From Sulfurimicrobium sp963779055 (GTDB lineage: Bacteria > Pseudomonadota > Gammaproteobacteria > Burkholderiales > Sulfuricellaceae), in contig CAVZWN010000005.1 of the NCBI GenBank assembly GCA_963779055.1, positions 248,001 through 312,000 on the forward strand: DNA of 64,000 nt, in the 5' to 3' direction. Within the stretch, counting starts at the first letter, position 1, and every line of letters begins with the position of its first letter. The position numbers and the translations under genes are program-made. This document shows positions 52,167 to 60,959 of the stretch, piece by piece. Under the pieces are notes generated by a model. That model saw only the letters and a list, made by a program, of their open reading frames with translations. It was not told the DNA's origin and did no database searches.

Positions 52167-52769
52167 ATGAACACACCTTCCTTTTTTGCTTCTGTCCGGA
52201 CCATCAGACTGCGCGATCCCCTGGCCGATTTTCTGGGTGCAGCGGAAGAAGGTCAGATCGAATACACTTACCTCGATGCAGTCAAACTTGCCGGCCACTC
52301 CTGCCCTACCGTGGCGGGCGCCTATATTGCAACACTGAAAGCACTGGCGCACCTTTACCCAGGGGCAACGCCACAGCGTGGCGATATCAGGGTATCTTTC
52401 CGGGAATCCGGCACCAGCGGGGTCACTGGAGTCATGGCAAACGTTGCCACCCTGATCACGGGCGCCGCACAGGATCATGGCTTCAAAGGGATTGGCGGCA
52501 AATTCGACCGGCGCAATCTGCTGTTCTTCGGCTCGCCCATCAGCGGCGAAATTCGCTTCGAGCGCCGGGACACAGGCGCCTCGGTGGACACCTCGTATCA
52601 CCCTGAAATCGTAGCGCCAGACACTATGATGAAGAGCCTGATGCAAAAAGCCCAGGCCGGCGTAGCCAGCAAGGAGGAGCAAAAGGAATTTGCCCGGTTG
52701 TGGCAGGACCGGGTCCGGCGAATTCTGATCGAACACATCGACGACCCCCGGCTGGTCATACTGGGCTGA
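52167..52769 (+). CDS. FmdE-domain-like protein
   Basis: 200 residues, no signal peptide. AVKLAGHSCPTVAGAYIATLKAL at about 39-61 recalls the GHxCPxxxxG motif of FmdE-type domains (named after a formylmethanofuran dehydrogenase operon gene), which may bind metal. No C-terminal zinc finger is seen. Function not known in bacteria. A 176-residue gene follows at 3 bp. Confidence 0.65.
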   Translation: MNTPSFFASVRTIRLRDPLADFLGAAEEGQIEYTYLDAVKLAGHSCPTVAGAYIATLKALAHLYPGATPQRGDIRVSFRESGTSGVTGVMANVATLITGAAQDHGFKGIGGKFDRRNLLFFGSPISGEIRFERRDTGASVDTSYHPEIVAPDTMMKSLMQKAQAGVASKEEQKEFARLWQDRVRRILIEHIDDPRLVILG

Positions 52770-52772
52770 GTC

Positions 52773-53303
52773 ATGGAAAAGCTGACGCTGCTTTTAAGCC
52801 CCGAGCAGGCGGACACCCAATGCCAGGTCCTGATTACGCAAACCCGGCACTCCGGCCAGACGCTTGCGGCGCTCACTGCCCTGCACTCATTCATCACCGC
52901 GACAGCCGCCCCCAGTGAGCAGACCCACAGCACTTATCAGAAAATCAAGCATATCCTAGAGAATCATATCGGCGCAGCCCGCAATCAGGTCATGGAGGAC
53001 AATCTCGTTCGCCTGCTCGGCGCGCTCGGCGAGCAGAACCTGGGCGAGATACAAGGCGTACACACTGCACTCTCCCGCAATGGCTTCCACCAGACCGTGC
53101 TGGCCGCCATCCAGCGCCTGCCGGATACAGCGCTGCTTGCTGCCGCCGCCTGGGTAGCAGGCTGGCACCGTGACGCCCGTTCACGCGCCGAAGCCGCCAG
53201 CCCTTACCCGGACGCGCTCAATCTGCATGGTGCGGACATTTCACCCGCCCGTTTTGCAGCCATGACGGAACTCAATCACTATCTTCAGGAAGCCGTTTCT
53301 TGA
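52773..53303 (+). CDS. Hypothetical helical protein
   Basis: 176 residues, no signal or membrane segment. Mostly amphipathic helices (QTLAALTALHSFITATAA and NLVRLLGALGEQNLGEIQGVH). No motif recognised. It starts 3 bp after the FmdE-like gene, so the two probably act together or are at least cotranscribed. A short hairpin (53315-53332, GCGCTACC-gg-GGTAGCGC) lies 12 bp after its stop without a T run. Confidence 0.55.
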   Translation: MEKLTLLLSPEQADTQCQVLITQTRHSGQTLAALTALHSFITATAAPSEQTHSTYQKIKHILENHIGAARNQVMEDNLVRLLGALGEQNLGEIQGVHTALSRNGFHQTVLAAIQRLPDTALLAAAAWVAGWHRDARSRAEAASPYPDALNLHGADISPARFAAMTELNHYLQEAVS

Positions 53304-53426
53304 AGGGCAGAAGCGCGCTACCGGGGTAGCGCTGCAGCATGACAAACTTGATGACGCCTCACGGGCCGAGGCTTTAAGATAGAACCCTGAGCCTTTTCCA
53401 GTGTTCCCGTTGCCAAGGAGTTAAAA

Positions 53427-53981
53427 ATGAAAATCAGCTTCGCCATACCCCGCCCCTTCACCCTGCTGCCATTTTGCCTCACGGCCACTTTGCTTGCAGG
53501 AAGCGCGCTCGCCGCAGATACGCCCAAGCGTAAACCCGGCCTGTGGGAAATCAACACGCGCATGGAGGGAATGCCCAGCATGGGCGCTATCCAGCAGTGT
53601 ATCGACAAGAACACCGACAACCTCATGCAGCAGCAGGCGCAACAAAAGGAAAAGCCCAATTGCAGCGTGCTGGATGTCAAACAACAGGGCAACAAGTACA
53701 CCATGCGCTCGGTCTGCAAGATCGAAAATACCACGGCCACGACCGATGCCGTGTTCACTGGCGCCTTTGATTCAGCCTACAAGGGCGACGTGCGCACCCG
53801 CTACAGCCCGCCCATGCACGGCATGAGCGAATCGAAAATGAGCATGGAAGCCAAGTGGCTGGGGCCCTGCAAAGCGGGCCAGAAACCCGGTGACGTCATC
53901 ATGCCGAACATGAAGGGTATGAATATCAACGAAATGATGAACGACCCGAAATTTCAGGAAATGATGAAACGGCAGAAATAA
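53427..53981 (+). CDS. DUF3617 exported protein
   Basis: 184 residues. Signal peptide to about 31, then KPGLWEINTRMEGMPSM, QQCIDKN and NCSVLDVKQQGNKYTMRSVC, the DUF3617 pattern with paired Cys. The C-terminal tail is Met-rich (MPNMKGMNINEMMNDPKFQEMMKRQ), which could bind copper or be a disordered tail. AAGGAG precedes the ATG. Function unknown. Confidence 0.8.
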   Translation: MKISFAIPRPFTLLPFCLTATLLAGSALAADTPKRKPGLWEINTRMEGMPSMGAIQQCIDKNTDNLMQQQAQQKEKPNCSVLDVKQQGNKYTMRSVCKIENTTATTDAVFTGAFDSAYKGDVRTRYSPPMHGMSESKMSMEAKWLGPCKAGQKPGDVIMPNMKGMNINEMMNDPKFQEMMKRQK

Positions 53982-54043
53982 GCCTCCCCAGCGGCTCTCC
54001 GCTCCACACGGGACGAAGAGCCGCATGATGGCTTGCTTTGGTT

Positions 54044-54649
54044 TCAATAGGGCTTCTGCCCCACCCAGTTGCCCGCAGGCGAATACTGGCAGACCCAGAT
54101 CTGATCCCGGTTCCCGCACACCGCCATGCCGCATCCCACCGACGTGGTGTTTTTCCATACAAGCTGCGTGTAGTGTCCACACACTTCGGCAGATGCGCAG
54201 CCATTATCAGCATGGCGGTAATGTTTTTTTTCGCTGCCCCAGGCATCCACCACGGCTTTCGGGTCAACCTGCTGCAACGTTCTCCTGCCATCGGACCAGG
54301 TGACTGCACTGGTCCAGAAAAGATTTTCACCTGCCGCGCCGTTGCTGTGCCTCATGCCGCAAGCATGGCTGTTTTTAAGCTCATCTGCCCACGCCTGCGC
54401 CGAGGATGCCAGTTTTTTCGAATAGGCAATCCCAGGGACACCGACTTCTGAACGCCATTGATTGTGCGCCGCAATGATTCTGACTCCATCCTGCCAGCCA
54501 CTCGAATACCCATCACCACTACCGGGCAAAGTAGCAGCCGTGTCGCCCGCAAAGGCAATCGTATCGCCGAAGTCGGCATGGGCCGCGCCGCAACAAAAAA
54601 AGGCCAGGACATGCAATGCGCGTGGCAAGTATTTAAGACATTTCTTCAT
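54044..54649 (-). CDS. CAP-domain (SCP/PR-1-like) secreted protein
   Basis: 201 residues from ATG 54649 (MKKCLKYLPRALHVLAFF); an upstream ATG at 54700 adds an improbable tail. After a signal peptide, the CAP fold shows AAHNQWRSEVGVPGI, GENLFWTS, VCGHYTQLVWKNTTSVGCG and NWVGQKPY, the CRISP signature blocks. Cys-rich as in plant PR-1 proteins. Exported; function in bacteria unknown. Confidence 0.88.
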   Translation of the reverse strand: MKKCLKYLPRALHVLAFFCCGAAHADFGDTIAFAGDTAATLPGSGDGYSSGWQDGVRIIAAHNQWRSEVGVPGIAYSKKLASSAQAWADELKNSHACGMRHSNGAAGENLFWTSAVTWSDGRRTLQQVDPKAVVDAWGSEKKHYRHADNGCASAEVCGHYTQLVWKNTTSVGCGMAVCGNRDQIWVCQYSPAGNWVGQKPY

Positions 54650-54674
54650 TAAACTCGGCCTCATGCCCAGACAC

Positions 54675-54702
54675 AAAAAAAGGGCACGCCAGCGGCGCAC
54701 CC
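54675..54702 (-). terminator. Rho-independent terminator for the glycine-zipper lipoprotein gene
   Basis: Read on the minus strand, GGGTGCGCC-gct-GGCGTGCCC forms a 9-bp stem (two G-T pairs) followed by seven T. It starts 27 bp after the stop of the lipoprotein gene and lies before the CAP gene start. Confidence 0.8.
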
Positions 54703-54729
54703 TTTCCGTAAGAATATCCCGAAACTGAC

Positions 54730-55188
54730 TCAGTCTCGCGTCACGCGTGTCACCCCGCCGCCGCTCAACACCCGCACCCGGTCACCAGGCCGGATATCTT
54801 CGTCGGCTTCCTGAGTGACAGCAATCATTCTGCCGCTATTCAATTTGACGGTAATTTCCAGACCATTCTTTTTGGTCACGCCTTCTTCGATGGCAGAACC
54901 GGCCACACCACCGGCAACCGCGCCCAGAATGGCGCCAACTGCGCTACCCTTCCCACCACCGATATTGCTGCCGGCGATTCCACCCACGGCTGCGCCCGCA
55001 ATCGTGCCCACCGGCGTTTTGGTGCCTTCAAGCTGCACCTGACGCACGCTATCCACCACGCCCATCTGCACCTCTTGAGCCTGGCGTGCCTGCGAACGTG
55101 TGTAGGCACCACCTGACATGCTTGAAGCACATCCGCCCAGAACCATCGCTGCGATTAGCATCACCCCCGCCACCTTGATTGAGCTCAT
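54730..55188 (-). CDS. SlyB/Pcp-like outer membrane lipoprotein with glycine zipper
   Basis: 152 residues from ATG 55188. Lipobox LGGC at about residues 17-20, then a glycine-zipper region (GTIAGAAVGGIAGSNIGGGKGSAVGAILGAVAGGVAGSAIEEG) and a C-terminal SH3-like strand set (LEITVKLNSGRMIAVTQEADEDIRPGDRVRVL). Typical of SlyB/17 kDa surface antigen lipoproteins, which stabilise the outer membrane. Own terminator downstream. Confidence 0.88.
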   Translation of the reverse strand: MSSIKVAGVMLIAAMVLGGCASSMSGGAYTRSQARQAQEVQMGVVDSVRQVQLEGTKTPVGTIAGAAVGGIAGSNIGGGKGSAVGAILGAVAGGVAGSAIEEGVTKKNGLEITVKLNSGRMIAVTQEADEDIRPGDRVRVLSGGGVTRVTRD

Positions 55189-55380
55189 GAATTTCCCTTT
55201 CAAAAATATCAATTTCTTTATAACGCACCAGATGCGAAACAGTTTACCACTCGAGTCTCTTACATGTGACAGCGCCTGATTACACAAGTTTAACCGGATG
55301 CCGGAAAACGGATCGCATACCCCCACCGTTAACACGGTTGAACATGCCATGTGGACATGCTAGTCTTCTTGTCCTGAATT

Positions 55381-56334
55381 ATGGCGCTATCCGACTACAT
55401 TCATACATTTGGCCAACACCTGCTCCGGCTTCACGGTGAGCGGGTGCACAAGATCGCCCTGGATGCAGGCTTTACCTGCCCCAACCGCGACGGCGCCAAA
55501 GGGATCGGCGGCTGCACTTTCTGCAACAACAGTTCATTCAACCCCAATGGCAATCAGCCAGCAGCGCTGGAAACACAGCTGGACAGCGGCCGGCGCGCCA
55601 TAGCAAAACGTACGCGCGCAAAAAAATTCCTCGCTTATTTCCAGGCTTATACCAACACCTATGCCGACGTAGCCGAGCTTGACAGGCTCTACTGCCATGC
55701 GATGCAGGCACGGGATATTATCGGTCTCTCCGTCGGCACCCGGCCGGACTGCGTCTCGCCACAGGTGCTGGATCTGCTGGCCAGCTATCAATCGCAAGGG
55801 CGTGTTGTCTGGCTGGAACTGGGACTGCAATCGTCATTTGACGAAACCTTGCAGCGGGTCAACCGCGGGCACGGCCTGAAAGAATATCGTGATGTTGCGA
55901 TTGCTGCGCGCCGGCGCGGCATTCCGGTGTGCGCTCATCTCATCCTGGGGCTGCCGGGCGAACATGAGGACCATTACCACACGACGCTGGACAGAGTGCT
56001 CGAAATTGGCGTTGACGGACTCAAGCTGCACCCGCTGCATGTAGTCAAACACACGGTACTTGCCAATCAGTGGCGGCGCGGCCAATACCAGCCAATGACC
56101 CGCGAAGCTTATATCCGGAGCGCCTGCGACCTGATCGAACGCACCCCGGAAGATATTATTTACCACCGCGTAACCGGCACCGCGGCAAAAGACATTCTGC
56201 TCGCGCCCGCATGGTGCTCGCAGAAATGGAACGTGCTTAACGGCGTCGAAAATGAGCTTGCCCGGCGCGGCCACCGCCAGGGCCAGTTCGCCGGCATGCC
56301 ATGGATCAACGAGGAAATTCCCGATGCAGCCTGA
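55381..56334 (+). CDS. YhcC-type (TIGR01212 family) radical SAM protein
   Basis: 317 residues. FTCPNRDGAKGIGGCTFCNN gives a CxxxxxxxxxxxCxxC-type cluster motif as in the YhcC/Elp3-like radical SAM subgroup, followed by VGTRPDCVSPQVLDLL, LQSSFDETLQRVNRGH and HLILGLPGEHEDHYHTTLDR. The reaction is unknown. The gene overlaps ubiU by 11 bp, so it is cotranscribed with the oxygen-independent ubiquinone genes. Confidence 0.88.
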   Translation: MALSDYIHTFGQHLLRLHGERVHKIALDAGFTCPNRDGAKGIGGCTFCNNSSFNPNGNQPAALETQLDSGRRAIAKRTRAKKFLAYFQAYTNTYADVAELDRLYCHAMQARDIIGLSVGTRPDCVSPQVLDLLASYQSQGRVVWLELGLQSSFDETLQRVNRGHGLKEYRDVAIAARRRGIPVCAHLILGLPGEHEDHYHTTLDRVLEIGVDGLKLHPLHVVKHTVLANQWRRGQYQPMTREAYIRSACDLIERTPEDIIYHRVTGTAAKDILLAPAWCSQKWNVLNGVENELARRGHRQGQFAGMPWINEEIPDAA

Positions 56335-57340
56335 AACCAGAAAATTCGAACTCGTGTGTCCGGCAGGCAGCCTGCCTGCCCTGAAAACCGCTGTGGACAA
56401 TGGCGCAGACTGCGTCTACATGGGATTTCGCGACGACACCAATGCACGCAACTTCACCGGCCTCAATTTCGATCTTGCAAATGCGAAAGAGGGCGTGCGC
56501 TACGCCCACGCCAAAGGCAAAAAAACCCTCCTGGCCCTCAACACCTACCCCCAGACCAGCGGCTGGCAACGCTGGACCTCGGCAATCGACAATGCCGCCG
56601 AACTGGGAATGGATGCGGTGATTCTGGCTGATCCCGGACTCATGAAGTACGCCACAAAAACTCACCCCGGTCTGCGCCTGCACCTTTCGGTGCAAGGCTC
56701 CGCCACCAATTACGAAGCGATCAATTTCTACCATGAACATTTCGGCATCCAGCGCGCGGTGGTGCCGCGTGTACTGGCACTGGCGCAAGTCGAGCAACTG
56801 ATGACCAGGACCCAGGTTGAAATCGAGCTGTTCGGCTTTGGCGGCCTGTGCGTCATGGTGGAAGGCCGCTGCGCCCTGTCCTCCTACGCCACCGGCGATT
56901 CACCCAACACCTGCGGTGTATGTTCGCCGCCCAAGGCGGTGCGCTGGCAGGAAACACCGCAAGGGCTGGAATCACGCCTCAACGGCATTCTCATCGACCG
57001 CTACGAAAAAGACGAGAACACCGGCTACCCGACATTGTGCAAGGGCCGCTTCGATGTGGCAGGAGAAACCTACTATGCCATCGAGGAGCCCACCAGCCTC
57101 AATACACTGGAACTGCTGCCGGAACTGATGCGCATGGGTATTTCTGCGATCAAGATCGAAGGGCGCCAGCGCAGCCCTGCCTACGTGGCACAGGTCACCA
57201 AGGTCTGGCGTGAGGCCATCGATGCCTGCCGCCGCAACAGGGAACAATTTACCGTCAAACCAGCATGGATGAACGAGCTGGGAAAAGTCTCCGAAGGCCA
57301 GCAGCAGACGCTGGGCGCTTATTACCGGCCATGGAAATAA
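56324..57340 (+). CDS. ubiU: UbiU, U32-family protein for O2-independent ubiquinone hydroxylation
   Basis: 338 residues from ATG 56324 (MQPETRKFELVCPAGSLPALKTAVDNGADCVYMGF). The U32 core carries the [4Fe-4S] cysteines in EGRCALSSYATGDSPNTCGVCSPP and a further Cys in PTLCKGRFDVAGE. UbiU with UbiV hydroxylates the ubiquinone ring using prephenate instead of O2, known from E. coli and Pseudomonas. Old annotation as peptidase is not supported by function. It fits the anaerobic theme. Confidence 0.93.
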   Translation: MQPETRKFELVCPAGSLPALKTAVDNGADCVYMGFRDDTNARNFTGLNFDLANAKEGVRYAHAKGKKTLLALNTYPQTSGWQRWTSAIDNAAELGMDAVILADPGLMKYATKTHPGLRLHLSVQGSATNYEAINFYHEHFGIQRAVVPRVLALAQVEQLMTRTQVEIELFGFGGLCVMVEGRCALSSYATGDSPNTCGVCSPPKAVRWQETPQGLESRLNGILIDRYEKDENTGYPTLCKGRFDVAGETYYAIEEPTSLNTLELLPELMRMGISAIKIEGRQRSPAYVAQVTKVWREAIDACRRNREQFTVKPAWMNELGKVSEGQQQTLGAYYRPWK

Positions 57341-57344
57341 ATCA

Positions 57345-58256
57345 ATGAAACTCTCACTCGGCCCCCTCCTCTATTACTGGGATAACGAAAAGGTCAATGC
57401 CTTTTACGACGCGGTCGCGCGTGCCCCGGTGGATATCGTCTATATCGGCGAGACGGTGTGTTCGCGCCGTCATCTTCTGCGCCTGGAAGACTGGCTGGAA
57501 GTGGCAAAAAAACTCAGTGATGCAGGCAAGGAAGTCGTAATCTCCACCCAGACCCTGATCGAATCGGAATCCGATCTCAAAATCCTGCGCAAAATCACCG
57601 GCAACGTCAATTTCAGGGTCGAGGCCAACGACATGGGTGCGGTGCGCCTGCTGGCAAACCAGGTGCCCTTCGTTGCAGGCCCCACCCTGAACATCTACAA
57701 CCCGCAGACACTCCAGTTACTGGCCGGCATGGGCGCCATGCGCTGGGTCATCCCGGTGGAGATGTCGGGTGCGGCACTGGCCACGATGCAGCAAAGCCGC
57801 CCTGAAGGCATGGAAACCGAAGTATTCGCCTACGGGAGGCTGCCACTGGCATTCTCGGCGCGCTGCTTCACCGCACGCCACCACAATCTGCAGAAAGACG
57901 ACTGCCAGTTCCGCTGCATTGATTATGAAAACGGCCTGACGCTCAAAACCCGCGAGGGCCAGCCCTTCCTCACGCTCAATGGCATTCAGACCCAATCCGC
58001 ACGGGTATACAACCTGCTCGGCGAATTTGCGGAGATGCGCGCGGGCGGCGTAGACGTAGTACGCATCAGCCCACAGGCATATCACACCGAAAAGATCCTG
58101 CATCTGTTCCGCGAAACGCTGGAACAGCGTATCCCACCCAGTCTGGCATTGAGCCAGATGGAAAAACTGATGCCCGAGTTGCCCTGCAACGGCTACTGGC
58201 ACGGCAAACCCGGACTGGACTTCATCCCTCAACCCGCGCTTGCCGCAAGCGCCTGA
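57345..58256 (+). CDS. ubiV: UbiV, U32-family partner of UbiU
   Basis: 303 residues. LSLGPLLYYWDNEKVNAFYDAVARAPVDIVYIGETVCSRR and the cysteine set in AFSARCFTARHHNLQKDDCQFRCIDY bind a [4Fe-4S] cluster. It starts 4 bp after ubiU and is needed with it for anaerobic ubiquinone hydroxylation. Followed by ubiT at 10 bp. Confidence 0.93.
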   Translation: MKLSLGPLLYYWDNEKVNAFYDAVARAPVDIVYIGETVCSRRHLLRLEDWLEVAKKLSDAGKEVVISTQTLIESESDLKILRKITGNVNFRVEANDMGAVRLLANQVPFVAGPTLNIYNPQTLQLLAGMGAMRWVIPVEMSGAALATMQQSRPEGMETEVFAYGRLPLAFSARCFTARHHNLQKDDCQFRCIDYENGLTLKTREGQPFLTLNGIQTQSARVYNLLGEFAEMRAGGVDVVRISPQAYHTEKILHLFRETLEQRIPPSLALSQMEKLMPELPCNGYWHGKPGLDFIPQPALAASA

Positions 58257-58266
58257 AAGGAACACC

Positions 58267-58731
58267 ATGCGCCCATTCTTCATTCCCGTGCCAGTCAGCA
58301 CCCTGCTTTCAAAGCTGCCGCAGTATCCTCATTCACTGATTTTTTCCCGTGCGATCAACCTGGCTCTGGGCGCAAAACGCCTTGATCCAGTATGGCAACC
58401 GCTCCATGGGAAACAGGTCAGCGTCCGGGTACGGGATGCCGGCATTACCTTCCACTTCACTTTCGACCAGAACGGCCTCGCCGCCCGTCATGCCGCCCCC
58501 CAGGCCGACCTGTCAATCAGCGCCAGCGCCCAGGATTTCGTGCTGCTGGCCCTGCGCAAGGAAGACCCGGATACGCTGTTTTTCTCCCGCAGACTGGTGA
58601 TGGAAGGCGACACGGAACTGGGCCTGCTGGTCAAGAACACCCTGGACAGCATGGAACTGCCTCCGCTGGACTTCAGCAACCTCCTGCCCGCACATGTATT
58701 TGGCAAACTCAGGACGCGCCTGCTGGCATAA
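58267..58731 (+). CDS. ubiT: UbiT, SCP2-domain ubiquinone biosynthesis accessory protein
   Basis: 154 residues from ATG 58267 with AAAGGAACACC upstream. A C-terminal SCP2 lipid-binding fold (VSVRVRDAGITFHFTFDQNG, then RLVMEGDTELGLLVKNTLDSME) is typical. UbiT is thought to gather prenylated intermediates under anoxia, the counterpart of aerobic UbiJ. Closes the ubiUVT operon. Confidence 0.9.
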   Translation: MRPFFIPVPVSTLLSKLPQYPHSLIFSRAINLALGAKRLDPVWQPLHGKQVSVRVRDAGITFHFTFDQNGLAARHAAPQADLSISASAQDFVLLALRKEDPDTLFFSRRLVMEGDTELGLLVKNTLDSMELPPLDFSNLLPAHVFGKLRTRLLA

Positions 58732-58762
58732 AATCATTCACTACTATCTGTAGTGTTTTTGC

Positions 58763-58793
58763 TTTACAAATAACCACAACATATTGTTATAAT
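58763..58793 (+). promoter_or_regulatory. Sigma70-type promoter upstream of PilZ gene
   Basis: TTTACA (58763-58768) and TATAAT (58788-58793) are separated by 19 bp, in an AT-rich stretch 37 bp before the PilZ start. The perfect -10 is the main support; the spacing is one to two bases longer than ideal. Confidence 0.5.
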
Positions 58794-58829
58794 CCCCCTC
58801 ACAAAGATCAATAATGTGAGGAGGATTTC

Positions 58830-59228
58830 ATGCCGTTTGCTAAAGCCTACCAGCAGCAAAATCGATCCGAAACACGCCGCGCCCACCATGTCCATTTGCG
58901 CGTTATCAATGGCGGCCTGCGCAGCAACGAAGCGCGAGGAGAGATGCGATGCTCCCGTCGCATCCCGATGGAGTGCTATGTCAAGGTAAGAGCGACTGAA
59001 AGTGGCGAGGTGTTCTATGCCATGAGCAAGGATCTGAGCGTGGATGGCGTCGCTTTCACCGCCCAGTATGTGCCACGCTTTGGCGAACTGATGGAGATCC
59101 AGTTGCAGTCTCCGCTCGGTTCCAGCACCAAACCCTTCAAGGCACTGGTCCAGGTGCGCCGTTGCAGCCAGATTGGCGACAACAAAGGTTACGAGATCGG
59201 CACGGCAATCATAAAAGTGCGCCAGTAA
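58830..59228 (+). CDS. PilZ-domain protein
   Basis: 132 residues. CSRRIPMECYVKVRATESGEVFYAMSKDLSVDGVAFTAQY resembles the PilZ pattern (RxxxR then D/NxSxxG; here DLSVDG), placing the c-di-GMP site near residues 41-75. About 40 N-terminal residues are basic and probably disordered. GAGGAGGATTTC precedes the ATG. Stands alone. Confidence 0.82.
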   Translation: MPFAKAYQQQNRSETRRAHHVHLRVINGGLRSNEARGEMRCSRRIPMECYVKVRATESGEVFYAMSKDLSVDGVAFTAQYVPRFGELMEIQLQSPLGSSTKPFKALVQVRRCSQIGDNKGYEIGTAIIKVRQ

Positions 59229-59259
59229 TTATCGATACGGCCATTTGATGTTTGAACTT

Positions 59260-59285
59260 GTAGGTCGGGCTTCAGCCCGACCTAC
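59260..59285. repeat. REP-like perfect palindrome after PilZ gene
   Basis: A 12-bp perfect stem GTAGGTCGGGCT / AGCCCGACCTAC with a two-base loop, 31 bp after the PilZ stop. This TAGGTCGGGCTTCAGCCCGACCTA type is a common intergenic palindrome in proteobacteria and may stabilise or end the message. Confidence 0.85.
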
Positions 59286-59395
59286 AGTTGAAATAAATAC
59301 TGGCCGGGTCAATAGCAGCTGTCATTGCCCCAGAAAGGCATACCGATCCACTACGAGCTAAAGCTCATGTGGAATCGTATACGAGAAGCATAGCG

Positions 59396-59445
59396 GCGAA
59401 GCAATCTGCTTTTCGTTGCTCACCAGAAAAACCGGATTGCTTCGC
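59396..59445. repeat. GCGAAGCAATC inverted repeat before nirN 3' end
   Basis: GCGAAGCAATC (59396-59406) and GATTGCTTCGC (59435-59445) form an 11-bp perfect inverted repeat; CTCGCAATGAGCG nearby completes the pattern of the widespread 'CATTGCGAGCGAAGCAATCC' intergenic repeat. The 59286-59465 stretch otherwise shows nothing coding. Confidence 0.7.
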
Positions 59446-59465
59446 TGACCGGCTCGCAATGAGCG

Positions 59466-60959
59466 CTAGTGGCTGGTTCCGGCAGAGCGCGTGGTCTTGT
59501 TGTAGACGTTATACTTGCCCGAAGGCTTCTTCATCGGGATACGCTTCACTTCCTTCAGCGTTCCGGTGTCATAGATCACCAGCGCGCCATCCATTTCCCA
59601 CACGCTTACCAGCGCATATTTTCCATCGCGGGTGAATTCCACATGAGCCGCGGTCTTGCCCGGCTCGGGACGCAGGATATAGGCGACCTCCAGGGTTTCC
59701 TTGTCGATCAGGTGCATCACGTCGTTGCTCGCCGGATTACCGGTAGCAAAACCATCCGTCCAGGCATAACGCGTATTCTCATGACTGCGCATGAAGAAAC
59801 CCGGCCCCAGCGTCTTGATCTCCCTGATGGTCTTCCAGCTCTGCATGTCGATCACGCTCACCACCCCGTCTTTCATGTTGGGTGTGGCCATCACTGGCCG
59901 CCCCTGGTAGTCCCAGGTAATGCCTGAGCCGAGGTGCGGCATGCCGGGCAAGTCCAGTTGCGCCAGTTTTTTGCCAGAATCGAGGTCGATCACCTGCCCT
60001 TTGTGGCTATCGCGTGCGGTGCCGATCAGAAGTTTATAACTCTGGTCGAAAAAGAAATCGTCGAGATAATCATCTACCGCGATGCGACGGACCGGAAAAT
60101 CCTTTTCACCATAAGCAATCTCCCACACCTCGCGCGTATCCTTCAGGGCAGCCACAAAGCTGCCACGCGGCTCAGCCTGATACACCGCAGATACCCTTGA
60201 ACTCTTGCCATCCTGTCCGACCGCCGGAACCACCTTGAGCAGGGATAGATTCTCGGCATCCAGCAACACCAGGCTATGTGGCAAGTAATTGCCCACCAAC
60301 ACCGTCTTGCCGTCACCGGACACTGCCAGATTACGGGTATTGATACCGGCCCGCACTTCAGCCACGGTTTTCAGATTGTAGATATCGAACTTGCTCACCC
60401 AGCCATCGCGCGAAGCAAAATAAACGAAACGGCCATCGGGGGAAAACTTCGGTCCGCCATGCAGTGCAAAGCGGGTGGCAAAGCGGTGAATCGGCTCAAA
60501 CTTGTCCCCATCAAGGATGGTCGCATGATGATCGCCCAGTTCCACCACCACGAACAGGTTCAGCAAATCGGCGCTGAACACCGGCTTATCCGGAAGCGTG
60601 CCCGCAGGGACGTGCTGAATATGGGAAGTAATAATTTCATTCTCGCCCCATACCGGCATCTGCGGCAGTTTGCTGTAGATCAAGCTTGTCAGCGCCTCGA
60701 TCTCCTCCTTGCCCAGCTTGTCTGAAAAACCTGCCATCTGGCTGGCAGCGCGGCCATTGGCAATGGTTTTGATTGCTTCAGGGCGGCGCAAACGCGCCAG
60801 ATTTTCCGGCAGCAGCGCCGGGCCAATGCCACCCAGACGATCCACGCCATGGCAGGAAGCACAGTGTTCCGCGTAAAGTTTCTCTGCATCTACAGGCTGG
60901 GCCGCCATGGCGGCCGGGACCCAGAACAGGCAAGCAGTCATCACAAGCCATCGCATCAT
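59466..60959 (-). CDS. nirN: Cytochrome c-d1 protein, probable dihydro-heme d1 dehydrogenase
   Basis: 497 residues. Signal peptide to about 20, a c-type heme domain with CASCH at 33-37, then an eight-bladed d1-type propeller (RFALHGGPKFSPDGRFVYFASRDGWVSKFDIYNLK) ending KPSGKYNVYNKTTRSAGTSH. The c-plus-d1 layout, length and position after nirJ fit NirN, which completes heme d1. A NirF carrying a cytochrome domain is the alternative, as NirF shares the propeller. It overlaps nirJ by 4 bp. Confidence 0.8.
   Translation of the reverse strand: MMRWLVMTACLFWVPAAMAAQPVDAEKLYAEHCASCHGVDRLGGIGPALLPENLARLRRPEAIKTIANGRAASQMAGFSDKLGKEEIEALTSLIYSKLPQMPVWGENEIITSHIQHVPAGTLPDKPVFSADLLNLFVVVELGDHHATILDGDKFEPIHRFATRFALHGGPKFSPDGRFVYFASRDGWVSKFDIYNLKTVAEVRAGINTRNLAVSGDGKTVLVGNYLPHSLVLLDAENLSLLKVVPAVGQDGKSSRVSAVYQAEPRGSFVAALKDTREVWEIAYGEKDFPVRRIAVDDYLDDFFFDQSYKLLIGTARDSHKGQVIDLDSGKKLAQLDLPGMPHLGSGITWDYQGRPVMATPNMKDGVVSVIDMQSWKTIREIKTLGPGFFMRSHENTRYAWTDGFATGNPASNDVMHLIDKETLEVAYILRPEPGKTAAHVEFTRDGKYALVSVWEMDGALVIYDTGTLKEVKRIPMKKPSGKYNVYNKTTRSAGTSH

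Noticed and set aside
53991..54024. GCGGCTCT / AGAGCCGC inverted repeat after the DUF3617 gene as terminator
   Set aside because: Loop is 18 bases long and there is no T run.
59466..60959. Calling the c-d1 protein the nitrite reductase NirS
   Set aside because: It is about 60-90 residues shorter than NirS, ends in the NirF/NirN-type GTSH tail and lies after nirJ, so a heme d1 biosynthesis role fits better.
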